Shown here: one piece after another, positions 41,690-50,645 of the stretch | Layout of the letters: every line of letters begins with the position of its first letter | Numbering within the stretch: the stretch's first letter is position 1 | Assembly: GCF_014646195.1 (NCBI RefSeq) | Contig: NZ_BMMZ01000001.1 | Span: 682,001-746,000 of the forward strand | DNA length: 64,000 nucleotides | Source: Microlunatus endophyticus | GTDB lineage: Bacteria > Actinomycetota > Actinomycetes > Propionibacteriales > Propionibacteriaceae | Reading direction: 5' to 3' | Notes under the pieces: model-generated | What the model was told of the DNA's origin: nothing | The model's input: only the letters and a program-made list of their open reading frames with translations | Databases searched by the model: none | Program-made: the position numbers and the translations under genes

Positions 41690-41701
41690 GTTGTCAGCCT
41701 A
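41684..41701 (-). promoter_or_regulatory. leaderless promoter with palindrome over the start codon of the serine hydrolase gene
   Basis: On the minus strand TAGGCT (41701-41696) is followed by GACAAC and then the GTG start. A perfect dyad TGACA-CGT-TGTCA (41684-41696) overlaps both the expected transcription start and the start codon, so a repressor bound there would block initiation. Confidence 0.45.
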
Positions 41702-41814
41702 TAGATGCCGTGCAGGATCAGGCCAGGAGGATGCCAGGATGGGCATGCGGATGAGTGCAGGATGAACCGGACGTGCGCTGAAGAGACGCGCGCTGACAGG
41801 AGGGGCGGCAACCG

Positions 41815-42651
41815 ATGGGTGTGCTGATCGAGGTCGACGAACTGGCCGCACTGCTGGACTCGGCTGCGCCGGGCACGGTGCTGGACGTGCGCTGGACGTT
41901 GGGCGGCCCGTCGCGGGAGCCTGACTTCCTGGCCGGTCATGTTCCGGGAGCCCGCTGGGTCGATCTGGAGAACGACCTGTCCGACCACGAGCGCCCCGGT
42001 GGGCGGCACCCACTGCCCGAACAGGCGCACTTCGAGTCGGCTATGCGCCGGGCCGGCGTACGGTCCGACCTGCCGGTGATCGTCTACGACGCCGACAACG
42101 GGCTGGCAGCGGCCAGGCTGTGGTGGATGCTCACCGACGCCGGCCACGGCGAGGTGCGGGTGCTCAACGGCGGGTACGCGGCCTGGATCCAGGCGGGACA
42201 GCCGACCGAGGACGGTCCGGGTGGGACGCCTTTGGCCGGTGACTTCATCGCCCACCCGGGGCAGCTACCGCGGATCGACGGTGATCAACTGGCGGCACGG
42301 GTCGCTGACGGCACGGCTCCGCTGATCATCGACGTCCGGGGCGCTGAGCGGTATGCAGGGGAGTCCGAGCCGATCGACCCGGTGGCCGGTCATGTGCCCG
42401 GTGCGGTCAACGTGCCCTCGATGGTCAACGTCGACGGATCAGGCCGATTCCGTGCGGCTGCGGAGATCGCCGCGCACTTTCCCGAGGCGGGCACCGAGGA
42501 CGTCGTCTACTGCGGTTCCGGCATCACCGCCGCCCACACCGCGCTGGCCCGAGCCTCGGCGGGGCTGCCGATTCCGACGATCTACCCCGGATCGTGGAGC
42601 GACTGGATCACCGATCCGGACCGTCCGGTCGCCACCGGCGACAAGCCCTGA
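41815..42651 (+). CDS. sulfurtransferase (thiosulfate/3-mercaptopyruvate type, two rhodanese domains)
   Basis: The 278-residue tandem rhodanese has an inactive N-terminal domain (about 1-130, including LAGHVPGARWVDLENDLSDH) and a catalytic C-terminal domain. The latter has DVRGAERYAGE and the persulfide Cys233 in VVYCGSGITAAHTALA. The CGSGxTA loop is closer to mercaptopyruvate-type than to thiosulfate-type enzymes, but the donor cannot be fixed from the sequence. The ATG at 41815 follows AGGAGG-like bases (GGAGGGG at about 41800). The GIY-YIG gene starts 16 bp after its stop, so they are likely co-transcribed. Confidence 0.92.
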   Translation: MGVLIEVDELAALLDSAAPGTVLDVRWTLGGPSREPDFLAGHVPGARWVDLENDLSDHERPGGRHPLPEQAHFESAMRRAGVRSDLPVIVYDADNGLAAARLWWMLTDAGHGEVRVLNGGYAAWIQAGQPTEDGPGGTPLAGDFIAHPGQLPRIDGDQLAARVADGTAPLIIDVRGAERYAGESEPIDPVAGHVPGAVNVPSMVNVDGSGRFRAAAEIAAHFPEAGTEDVVYCGSGITAAHTALARASAGLPIPTIYPGSWSDWITDPDRPVATGDKP

Positions 42652-42667
42652 GTTCGCAGCAGTTGCT

Positions 42668-43624
42668 GTGACCGACAGGCAGTCGACAGCTGGCGCCGGG
42701 TCGATCGGTGAGGTGATCGCCCGGCTGCCCGACGAGCCGGGCGTTTACCGGTTTCGCGACGCCTCCGGTCGTGCGCTCTACATCGGCCGGGCGGTCCGGC
42801 TGCGGCGCAGGGTCCGCTCCTACTGGGGCGATCTCGGGGACCGACGGCATCTGCGCCGGATGGTGCCCCAGATCGTACGAGTGGAGGCCGCGGTCTGCGC
42901 TTCGGCCCATGAAGCGAGTTGGCTGGAACGGTTGCTGTTGGAGGAATCCCGGCCACGCTGGAACCGGGCACTCGGCGGTGCCGAGGTGGGGCTGATGATC
43001 ATCCTCGACCGGGGCCGGGCTCGGGTGCAGGTGGTGCATGAGACCGGGCTTCCTCCCGACGACGAGTTGATCTTCGGACCGTTCCTGGGTGGCACGAAGG
43101 TACGGCTGCTGGCGAGCGCGATCCATCGCGTCCATCCGATGATCTACGCCCGCGAACAACTCAGCGGCGCGGAACGCGATCTCGGCCGGATCCGTGGCGT
43201 CGGCGTCCAGGATCGCGACCGCATGGTCGCCTCCGTGATCGCGGTGTTGGAACGCCGGCCGTCCGCTGTCGCGGAATTCCTGGCCGCGCTCGAGTTGCGC
43301 CGGGACACGGCATCCCGGCAGCACTCGTACGAACTGGCTGGGCAGATCCATCAGGAGTTGGCCGCCGCGACCTGGCTGCTGGCGCCACAGCGGGTGGCGA
43401 TCGGAGCGGACGGCCGTACGGTCGACGAGCGGGATCTGTACGGCTGGCACGACGGCGTTCTGGTCCGGTTCACGCTGCGATCGGGCCGGATCCGGGGATG
43501 GCAGATCCGCGATCTGGGGGACCGGGCGTCCCGGCAGCGTGTCGCAGCGACTCCATCGCAGTGGCGAGACTTCACCGAGAGCAATGCCCGCCTGGCCGCG
43601 GCGCTACGGCACGTCGCCGACTAG
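42668..43624 (+). CDS. GIY-YIG nuclease domain protein (UvrC N-terminal-like)
   Basis: The 318-residue protein begins with a GIY-YIG domain, PDEPGVYRFRDASGRALYIG (about residues 17-36), with the Arg-rich LRRRVRSYW strand and the catalytic Glu in ASWLERLLLEESRP, as in UvrC and the E. coli Cho nuclease. A UvrB-interaction-like helical segment (about 190-240) follows. The C-terminal UvrC endonuclease and HhH domains are missing. A Cho-like role in nucleotide excision is plausible but not shown. The start is the GTG at 42668; the open frame back to 42353 overlaps the sulfurtransferase and is not used. It ends before sepH, which is convergent. Confidence 0.85.
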   Translation: MTDRQSTAGAGSIGEVIARLPDEPGVYRFRDASGRALYIGRAVRLRRRVRSYWGDLGDRRHLRRMVPQIVRVEAAVCASAHEASWLERLLLEESRPRWNRALGGAEVGLMIILDRGRARVQVVHETGLPPDDELIFGPFLGGTKVRLLASAIHRVHPMIYAREQLSGAERDLGRIRGVGVQDRDRMVASVIAVLERRPSAVAEFLAALELRRDTASRQHSYELAGQIHQELAAATWLLAPQRVAIGADGRTVDERDLYGWHDGVLVRFTLRSGRIRGWQIRDLGDRASRQRVAATPSQWRDFTESNARLAAALRHVAD

Positions 43625-43672
43625 CACCACGATGGCCCCCGCGGCTGCGATCAGGTGCTGATCCTTACCCTG

Positions 43673-45082
43673 TCACTTGCCCTTGGGGCCCGGGCTGCCG
43701 AACATGATCTCGTCCCAGCTCGGCACGGCAGCTCGTTTCCGCTTCTTGGACTTCGCCGCCGGCTTCTCCGCGGGCGGCTCGGGGGAAGGTTCAGTCTCGG
43801 TCGCGACTTCAGGCTCAGGCTCAACCTTGAGTTCAGGCTCACCATCGGGCTCAGGATCTGCACCGGGGAGCGTCTCCTGGGTCGCACCGTCAGCGAAGAT
43901 GTCGGGCTGGACGGGCTCGCCGGGCTTGATGACCGGGACCGTCGGCTCGGGGTCTGCAACGGAATCGGCCGGCTCGGCCTCGTCAGCGCGGCCTTCGGTC
44001 TGATCCGCGATCTCGGTCCCGTCCGGGGTCTCGGCTTCATCCTCAGGCGGCTGCCAGCCGCTGTCGGCGACATCGGGCACGGCGACCGCGTCGCTCAGTC
44101 CCTCGAAGACCCGGATCGAGTCCTCGGCGAAACCATCGTTGCCGAGCAGTTCGTAGAGCAGGTCCAGCTGCGACGACTGGTCCGGGATCGCGCTCGATGC
44201 CTCCGGATCGCCGTCATCAGCGACGACCGCCTGGTAGTCGACGACCTCGACCACCGCCTCGAACTCGGTCTCAGGCTCAGCTTCAGCCTTGCTGTGGGTC
44301 TCATCGTCGGGCTCCGGATCAGAACGAGCCTCAGGCTGCGGTTCAGGTTCGGGCGAGCGCTCAGGCTCGCGCGCAGGTTCAGGCTCAGGTGTCGGCTCGT
44401 TGGTCTCGATTGCGCGCACCAGGGCAAGTTCATCAGCAGGGCCCGCCAGCTTGAGGGTCGGCTCGGAGTCGAATTCCTCGGCCCGCTCCCTGACGCTCGT
44501 GCGACGGGCATCCTCGCTTTGCTCGCCGATCGCCCAGCGGGCGTCGTCATTGCCTGCGACGGAGAATCTGCCGCGCTGGTCGAAGTAGAAGACCGCGTCT
44601 CGGTCGGCCTGTTCCAGCCGGTAGGCAGCGCTGACCGACCAACGACCGTCGTCCATCTTGAACGCGTCCCAGGTCACCGTGTCCGGATCGACGCCGCGTT
44701 CTTTGAGCCGCTCGTTGACCGCGGCCCGCAACGTACGGTGTCCGCTCGGTTCGCCGGTGCGTCGGACCGATCCGGTCTGTGCCAGCCCGGCGATGTGGTT
44801 GCGCTCGGCGATCACCGGCGCGGCGAAGGCCTCGACCCTCTCGACCGGCATCCCGGAACTCTCGACGATCTCCTCGACCGAGGCGCCGGCACGGATCTTC
44901 ATCTGGATCTCGCGAGGTGTCATCGATTGCTCCATCTCGTTCTCCAGGTGTCGTCGTGGCCGGTTCCGTAAGGCTGCGCGCAACCCATCGTCGACAGGGA
45001 TGGAGATCGACTCGCCGTCGGAGGTCTCGACGATGATGAACTGTCCGTCATCGCTGTGTCCCACCGGTCGTGCCGTACGCAT
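43673..45082 (-). CDS. sepH: septation protein SepH
   Basis: The protein has about 469 residues. The N-terminal DUF3071 domain (MRTARPVGHSDDGQFIIVET, then REIQMKIRAGASVEEIVESS with a helix-turn-helix-like segment) matches SepH, the actinobacterial protein that binds FtsZ and stimulates its assembly. The middle is a long acidic, Pro/Glu-rich repetitive linker. The C-terminal motif KKRKRAAVPSWDEIMFG is the conserved SepH tail. A TTG start at 45118 is possible, but the ATG at 45082 fits the family. Its place next to the tdk/sulfurtransferase block is common in actinobacteria. The transcript probably starts near TAGGTT in the divergent gap. Confidence 0.92.
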   Translation of the reverse strand: MRTARPVGHSDDGQFIIVETSDGESISIPVDDGLRAALRNRPRRHLENEMEQSMTPREIQMKIRAGASVEEIVESSGMPVERVEAFAAPVIAERNHIAGLAQTGSVRRTGEPSGHRTLRAAVNERLKERGVDPDTVTWDAFKMDDGRWSVSAAYRLEQADRDAVFYFDQRGRFSVAGNDDARWAIGEQSEDARRTSVRERAEEFDSEPTLKLAGPADELALVRAIETNEPTPEPEPAREPERSPEPEPQPEARSDPEPDDETHSKAEAEPETEFEAVVEVVDYQAVVADDGDPEASSAIPDQSSQLDLLYELLGNDGFAEDSIRVFEGLSDAVAVPDVADSGWQPPEDEAETPDGTEIADQTEGRADEAEPADSVADPEPTVPVIKPGEPVQPDIFADGATQETLPGADPEPDGEPELKVEPEPEVATETEPSPEPPAEKPAAKSKKRKRAAVPSWDEIMFGSPGPKGK

Positions 45083-45382
45083 CGATGGGTCGTGCCTCGC
45101 TCTCTCGATCCATCCCAATCCACTCGCCTTGGGGAATCAACCTACCTCGACTGTTCGCCCGGACGCTGCAGGCGCGGCAAGCGTGCCAACGGTGGTTGCC
45201 CGATTGACCTTCCGTTTGGTCCTGATCAGTCAGCACGCGGCAGAGTCAACCAGAGGAACGTGCTGAGGTCTGCCTGGCCCCGGGCGTCGGCGCCGACGTG
45301 ATGGAGAGCAACGATACTGTGCGGTGCCAGGACGGATTAGGACTGGTCGGCCTGCCGGTCGAGCTTGGCTTCAGGGGGTCTG
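45083..45382. other. 300-bp divergent gap between sepH and the GT61-like gene
   Basis: TAGGTT on the minus strand (about 45137-45142) is a -10 candidate for sepH and TACTGT at 45315-45320 one for the rightward gene, neither with a clear -35. I saw no RNA gene, repeat or small ORF that I can support. Confidence 0.35.
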
Positions 45383-47044
45383 ATGACACTGTGGGACGTC
45401 ACCGGTCACGGAAGTCTCCACCCGAATACCCGGGCCCTCGACCACCAGGGCCGCCATGATCCGCTCGGTCGGTTCGCGCACCTGCTGCCCGAATGTGGGT
45501 TGAAAGTGGGGATACTGACGGATCTGAGCCAGCGGACTTTGTTGCGCGAATGGTTGGGCCGGCTATCGAAGAGCACCATCGACCTGGTCCTTCCGCCCTA
45601 CTCCGATCCCACGGGGTATGCGAGTGAGGGCATCAGATGCCACCTCGCTGCGGGCTACCTTCAGGTACAAGAACGACTGAGGACCGTCGGGCCGCACGAC
45701 GTGATCATCGATCTTCGAGATCGGCGCGACATTGTCCGAGCGCGGGTCTGGCGATCGATGTTTCTTGACCTGCGACCTGGCGGCCTGTACATAGTCGACC
45801 GTAGGACCGCCAGGCGACCCGATCCGCGGCTGGCTACGTGGTTGGACTCCCTGGATGCCCGCAGGAGCGACGATCGGGAGTATCTGGACGCCGTGGAGGA
45901 TATCGCTGTCAACCGGCAAGTAGTGATCTTGACCAAGCGCGGCGTCCACCTGCCGAAGCTCACCTCGGCCAAGGTCAATGGAATTCTCCCGAAGCGCGAC
46001 GGGGGAGTGCAGCTCCGGCTGCTGTCTGCGTTGGATGCAGGAACGTTCAGCCCCTCGTCGAGGGATTTCTCAGGAGCCGTCGGCGCCGCTTTCGGGGAAG
46101 ACGTCACGTATCCGCGGATCTATCTGCGCTGTTACGCAGGGGATGTCGTCTGGTCGCCGCCCGGACTGATCATGGCCAACTACTGCGTGCTTCCCGGGTC
46201 GACTGGCGTGGATCCGGCCTCGATGACGCGAAACCAGCCGCCCCAGGCAGGTTTCGTCCGTGTCGAGGAGATTCAGCCAACCAACGAAATCTCTGGCGTC
46301 GCCTATTCGGTCGATGTCCCACCGGGACTGGACATCGCTCGTACGGTCTCCGAAGTCGCATCTCGTTTGTGGGGATGGGACATCGCGAAGGCAAGGTTTC
46401 CCGATCTTAAGGCCGTGTACACCAGCCGGGGGCTGGAACATGACGACCTGCTCATCGCGATGCTGACCGCGTACGGTATCGATCCCTCCGAGATAGTCGG
46501 GGTGCAGGAATGTGTGAAGGTCGAAGCGCTGATTTCTGCCGACGCGGTGTGGGGGGACGGTGCGGACACGTTTGCCCATCCCGAAGTGAAAATCCCGTGG
46601 CATCGGATTTCCGCGGGCCTGGCCGACCGGTCTGGACCGGGTTCTCCACCGCGACATAAGCGTGTGCTCATCAATCCTCGGGCCTCGGGACAGCCTGAAT
46701 CAGTCATTCAGCTGTTACAGGCAAATGGGTTCGCCGTTATCGTGCCTGAGGAGTGTGCACTGCCTGAGTTGGCCGCAGTTGTGCGGCAGGCCGAGGTCGT
46801 CGCGGGCCGCGGTATGTCGGCGATGACGGCATTCATGCCTGACTGCCCCCAGACCTATGTCGTAGTCGGTTCGGATCCATTGGGTCATCGCCGAGCGACA
46901 ATCCATGCCGCGCTGGCGGGGGGAGCAGTTCACCATCTCGGTCACACGACCGCACCTGGCCAAGCCGATACGGCATCCGAGCGCGATGAGGCAGATCAGC
47001 TGGTCCTGGAGCGCGAGCTGAGCGACGTGTTGCAGCTGCTCTGA
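45383..47044 (+). CDS. glycosyltransferase family 61-like protein (DUF563) with methyltransferase-like N-terminus
   Basis: The protein has 553 residues. The C-terminal half (about 230-540) resembles DUF563/GT61: RIYLRCYAGDVVWSPPGLIM, LKAVYTSRGLEHDDLLIAML, then HKRVLINPRASGQPE and VVRQAEVVAGRGMSAMTAFM, which replaces the usual family GxHGAgLxN loop. The N-terminal segment (about 90-150), HDVIIDLRDRRDIVRARVWR followed by LDLRPGGLYIVDRR, looks like the second half of a class I methyltransferase fold with the SAM site degraded. The role is probably transfer of a sugar to an envelope glycan, by family only. The start ATG at 45383 has CAGGGGG upstream. The gene appears somewhat less GC-rich than its neighbours. 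Confidence 0.6.
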   Translation: MTLWDVTGHGSLHPNTRALDHQGRHDPLGRFAHLLPECGLKVGILTDLSQRTLLREWLGRLSKSTIDLVLPPYSDPTGYASEGIRCHLAAGYLQVQERLRTVGPHDVIIDLRDRRDIVRARVWRSMFLDLRPGGLYIVDRRTARRPDPRLATWLDSLDARRSDDREYLDAVEDIAVNRQVVILTKRGVHLPKLTSAKVNGILPKRDGGVQLRLLSALDAGTFSPSSRDFSGAVGAAFGEDVTYPRIYLRCYAGDVVWSPPGLIMANYCVLPGSTGVDPASMTRNQPPQAGFVRVEEIQPTNEISGVAYSVDVPPGLDIARTVSEVASRLWGWDIAKARFPDLKAVYTSRGLEHDDLLIAMLTAYGIDPSEIVGVQECVKVEALISADAVWGDGADTFAHPEVKIPWHRISAGLADRSGPGSPPRHKRVLINPRASGQPESVIQLLQANGFAVIVPEECALPELAAVVRQAEVVAGRGMSAMTAFMPDCPQTYVVVGSDPLGHRRATIHAALAGGAVHHLGHTTAPGQADTASERDEADQLVLERELSDVLQLL

Positions 47045-47061
47045 CCAGGTCGACCTGGTCA
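47042..47061. promoter_or_regulatory. 20-bp perfect palindrome after the GT61-like gene
   Basis: TGACCAGGTCGACCTGGTCA is perfectly self-complementary with no loop and starts at the stop codon of the upstream gene. The absence of a loop favours a dimeric regulator site over a terminator. Two TAGCGT -10-like hexamers (47083 and 47092) lie just downstream, in front of the MoxR gene. Confidence 0.5.
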
Positions 47062-47220
47062 GACGGCTCTTGCGCGAGGGGTTAGCGTGAGTAGCGTCTC
47101 TACTGAGCCCTCCATTCCTGTCCGCCCAATAGTCAGCCCGCACGACCCATTCCGACTGCTCGTGATGACGCGAGGTCGTGGATCGGCCAGGCAGCGGGAT
47201 GATCACAGGAGCTCCATGTC

Positions 47221-48633
47221 ATGAGTCAGGCATCCACCCACACCCCATCGGCCGAACGCCCCCGCACCGTCGGGCAGCTAAAGGCCTCCGGATATCGCAC
47301 TCGCGGAGTCAAGGAAGAGATCCGCGCCAATCTGCTCGATCGGCTGAGGTCCGGTGAGACCGCGTTCCCGGGCATCGTCGGCTTCGAGGACACCGTGCTG
47401 CCCGAGCTCGAGGCCGCGCTGCTGGCCGGCCACGACTTCGTGCTCCTAGGCGAACGCGGCCAGGGCAAGACCCGGCTGATGCGGACCGTCGGGAAGCTGC
47501 TGGACGAGTGGGTCCCGGTCGTCGACGGTTGCGAGATCAACGACGACCCGTACGAGCCGTTGTGCGTCCGCTGCCGGACACTGGCCGCCGAGCTCGGGGA
47601 CGAGCTGCCGATCGGCTGGCGGCACCGTGATGACCGCTACACCGAGAAACTGGCCACTCCCGATACGTCCGTCGGTGACCTGATCGGCGACGTCGACCCG
47701 GTCAAGGTCGCCGAGGGCCGCACCCTCGGCGATCCGGAGACCATCCACTACGGCCTGGTGCCGCGCACGCACCGCGGAGTCTTCGGCCTGAACGAGCTAC
47801 CGGACCTTGCCGAGCGCATCCAGGTGGCCTTGTTCAATGTGCTGGAGGAGCGTGACATCCAGGTCCGCGGCTATTCGATCCGGCTGCCGCTGGACGTGCT
47901 GGTGATCGCGACCGCCAACCCCGAGGACTACACCAACCGCGGTCGGATCATCACCCCGCTCAAGGACCGTTTCGGCGGCGAGATCAGGACCCACTACCTG
48001 TCCGACATCTCCGACGAGGCGCAGCTGCTGCGGCAGGAGGCGCAGCTGGTGGCCGAAGTGGGTGATCATCTGCTCGAGGTGATTGCGCGGCTCAGCCGAG
48101 GCCTGAGGGAATCTCCGTCGGTCGATCAGCGGTCCGGCGTCTCGGCCCGGTTCTCGATCGCAGCGACCGAGGCGGTCAGTGCATCAGCGCTGCGCCGCTC
48201 GGCCCGCACCGGCGAACCGGACGCAGTGGCCCGGATCGGTGATCTTCCGCAGATCCTGCCGACATTGCTCGGCAAGATCGAATTCGAGATGGGCGAGGAG
48301 GGCCGGGAGGCCGCGGTCCTTGATCATCTGCTCAAGCTCGCGGTGGCCGAGACCTTCCGAGAGCGGCTCAGCGGAGTTGATCTTTCGGCCTTCACCCAGA
48401 TCTTTGCCGAGGGTTCGGTGGTGGAGACCGGTGACCTGGTCGCTGCCGACGAGTTGCTGGGCCAGTTCGGCACCTTGTCGGGGTTGTCCCGGGTGCTGGA
48501 CCGGCTGGGCTACGGCGACGACGCCGGGCGGGGTGAGGTCGCCGCCGCCGTCGAATTCGTGCTCGAAGGCCTGTATCTGACGCGGCGGATCGAAAAGGAT
48601 GTCGTCGACGGTCGTACGGTCTACGGCGGCTGA
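47221..48633 (+). CDS. MoxR-family AAA+ ATPase (magnesium-chelatase-like)
   Basis: The 470-residue AAA+ protein has Walker A LLGERGQGKTRLM (about residues 75-87), Walker B GVFGLNELPDL, with Asn in place of the usual Asp before Glu, and sensor 1 VLVIATANPEDYTNRG. The C-terminal helical lid contains a segment of about 100 residues that is larger than in ChlI/BchI. A RCRTLAAELGDELP segment after Walker A is typical of the actinobacterial subgroup annotated as magnesium chelatase, yet no porphyrin genes are nearby. It is followed after 2 bp by a VWA-domain gene, the usual MoxR-VWA partnership for maturing or remodelling other complexes. The ATG at 47221 follows AGGAGCT. Confidence 0.88.
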   Translation: MSQASTHTPSAERPRTVGQLKASGYRTRGVKEEIRANLLDRLRSGETAFPGIVGFEDTVLPELEAALLAGHDFVLLGERGQGKTRLMRTVGKLLDEWVPVVDGCEINDDPYEPLCVRCRTLAAELGDELPIGWRHRDDRYTEKLATPDTSVGDLIGDVDPVKVAEGRTLGDPETIHYGLVPRTHRGVFGLNELPDLAERIQVALFNVLEERDIQVRGYSIRLPLDVLVIATANPEDYTNRGRIITPLKDRFGGEIRTHYLSDISDEAQLLRQEAQLVAEVGDHLLEVIARLSRGLRESPSVDQRSGVSARFSIAATEAVSASALRRSARTGEPDAVARIGDLPQILPTLLGKIEFEMGEEGREAAVLDHLLKLAVAETFRERLSGVDLSAFTQIFAEGSVVETGDLVAADELLGQFGTLSGLSRVLDRLGYGDDAGRGEVAAAVEFVLEGLYLTRRIEKDVVDGRTVYGG

Positions 48634-48635
48634 TC

Positions 48636-50645
48636 ATGAACGATCGTCAGGACAACCTGGGATTCCACCGGGACCGGCACGGACGGATCCGTTACGGCCC
48701 GTGGCGTGGCGGGCCCGATCCGCTGGCCGCGCCCTTCGATGTCCGGTCGGCGATGGACGAGCTCGGCCAGGACGTGCTCAACTCGGGCAACATCGGCGAT
48801 GCGCTGCGGGATCTGCTGCGGCGCGGCGCTGACGGCCGTGGCGGACTCGACCGGCTCGCCGACAGGATCCGGCGGATGCGCGAACAGGCCCGCAGGCGGG
48901 GCAACCTCGGCGGCACGCTCGATCAGATCCGGGCCGCGCTGGATCAGGCGATGGCTGCGGAGAAGGAAACGCTGGCCGGTGACGACAGCACCGACGCGCG
49001 ATTCGCCGAGATGGAGCTGGACACGGTTCCCGATGACGTGGCTGGAGCCGTACGGGCGCTGGAGCCGTACAACTGGAAGTCGCCGGAGGCACGTCAGACC
49101 TACGAGTCGATCAAACAGATGCTGCGCCAGCAGGTGCTCGAGTCGCAGTTCCAGGGACTGCAGCAGGCGCTGAGCAATCCGGACCCGGAGGCGATGCAGC
49201 GGGTCAAGGACATGATGGCCGATCTCAACCAGTTGCTGGACGCCCATGCCCGCAATGAGGACACCGATCAGCAATTCTCCGACTTCATGGACAAGCACGG
49301 AGAGTTCTTCCCCGACGATCCGCAGAATGTCGAGGAGCTGATCGACTCGCTCGCCCGGCAGCAGGCCGCGGCGGAGCGGATGCTCAACTCGCTCAGCCGT
49401 GAACAGCGTCAGCAGCTCAGCGAGTTGATCAACGACGCGTTGCGCGATGCTGATCTTGCTGCCGAGATGGCGCAGTTGCAGGACAACCTGCGCGCGCTGC
49501 GGCCGGGGCTTGATCGACGGTCGCCGACCGGGATGCCCAACGAAGGCGAGGGTGAAGGGCTCGGGTACGGCGATGCCGTCTCCGCGGTTGCTGATCTTGC
49601 CGATCTGGAGGCACTCGAGGCGCAGCTAGGGCAACGGCACCCGGGCGCAACTCTGGACGACGTCGACATCGACGCGCTCGAACGGCATCTGGGCCAACAG
49701 GCAGCCAGGGATTTCAGCCAGCTCCGTGATCTTGAACGCGAACTGGAACGGCAGGGCTATCTGCGCCGCGACGACGACGGTTTGCGGCTGACGCCCAAGG
49801 CCGTACGGCGTCTGGGGGAGACGGCGCTGCGTCGGGTGTTTGCGGAGATGGAGGCGCACGGAACCGGTGACCACGCGGATCGACGGACCGGTTCGGCCGA
49901 CGAGCAGACCGGGTTGTCGCGGCAATGGACCTTCGGCGACGAACTGCCGATCGACGTGCCTCGTACTGTCGGCAACGCGCTGCGCCGCCGGGCCTCGGCC
50001 GGGGCACTGCGGTCCGGGCGGTTGCTGGAGGTCGACGATTTCGAGGTCACCGAGACCGAACGCCGGACGACCGCCGCGGTGGCACTGTGTGTCGACCTGT
50101 CGTTCTCCATGTTCGCCGACGGCCGCTGGGGGCCGATGAAACAGACCGCGCTGGCGCTGTCGCACCTGGTGGAGACCCGGTTCCGGCAGGACGCGCTGCA
50201 GATCATCGGCTTCAACCTGCTCGGCCGTCGGATGTCCGCGGTCGAGTTGGCCGAATCCGAGCCGGAATGGGTGCAGGGGACGAATCTGCAGCACGCGCTG
50301 ATGCTGGCGTCCCGGCACCTACGTCGGTATCCGGATGCCGAACCGGTGGTGATGGTGGTCACCGACGGCGAGCCGACCGCGCATCTGACCGAGACCGGCG
50401 AGCCGGTCTTCCACTGGCCGACGACGCCGGAAGCAGTACGGGCGACCGTCGCCCAGGTCGATGAACTGGCCCGCTACGGAGCGACGCTGAACACCTTCAT
50501 GCTCGGCGAGGATCCCGGTCTGGCACGATTCGTGGACGCCATCGCTCGGCGTTGCGGCGGCCGGGTCTTCACTCCCGACATCGGCCGGCTGGGGGAGTAC
50601 GTGGTGGCGGACTACCTGAGGACGCGCAACCGAGGACGCCGCTGA
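48636..50645 (+). CDS. VWA-domain protein, partner of the MoxR ATPase
   Basis: The 669-residue protein has a long helical, Gln/Asp-rich N-terminal and middle region (about 30-430), partly coiled coil (QQVLESQFQGLQQALSNPDP). A C-terminal von Willebrand A domain (about 480-660) has an intact MIDAS: DLSFSMF (DxSxS), the Thr in GTNLQHALML and the Asp in MVVTDGEPTAHL. Such CoxE/ChlD-like proteins bind the AAA+ ring and a client through the metal site. There is no signal peptide. The ATG is 2 bp after the MoxR stop, so the two are made together. The client is unknown. Confidence 0.88.
   Translation: MNDRQDNLGFHRDRHGRIRYGPWRGGPDPLAAPFDVRSAMDELGQDVLNSGNIGDALRDLLRRGADGRGGLDRLADRIRRMREQARRRGNLGGTLDQIRAALDQAMAAEKETLAGDDSTDARFAEMELDTVPDDVAGAVRALEPYNWKSPEARQTYESIKQMLRQQVLESQFQGLQQALSNPDPEAMQRVKDMMADLNQLLDAHARNEDTDQQFSDFMDKHGEFFPDDPQNVEELIDSLARQQAAAERMLNSLSREQRQQLSELINDALRDADLAAEMAQLQDNLRALRPGLDRRSPTGMPNEGEGEGLGYGDAVSAVADLADLEALEAQLGQRHPGATLDDVDIDALERHLGQQAARDFSQLRDLERELERQGYLRRDDDGLRLTPKAVRRLGETALRRVFAEMEAHGTGDHADRRTGSADEQTGLSRQWTFGDELPIDVPRTVGNALRRRASAGALRSGRLLEVDDFEVTETERRTTAAVALCVDLSFSMFADGRWGPMKQTALALSHLVETRFRQDALQIIGFNLLGRRMSAVELAESEPEWVQGTNLQHALMLASRHLRRYPDAEPVVMVVTDGEPTAHLTETGEPVFHWPTTPEAVRATVAQVDELARYGATLNTFMLGEDPGLARFVDAIARRCGGRVFTPDIGRLGEYVVADYLRTRNRGRR

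Noticed and set aside
47221..48633. True magnesium chelatase subunit of chlorophyll synthesis
   Set aside because: No porphyrin or bacteriochlorophyll genes are present, and the VWA partner fits a general MoxR chaperone pair.
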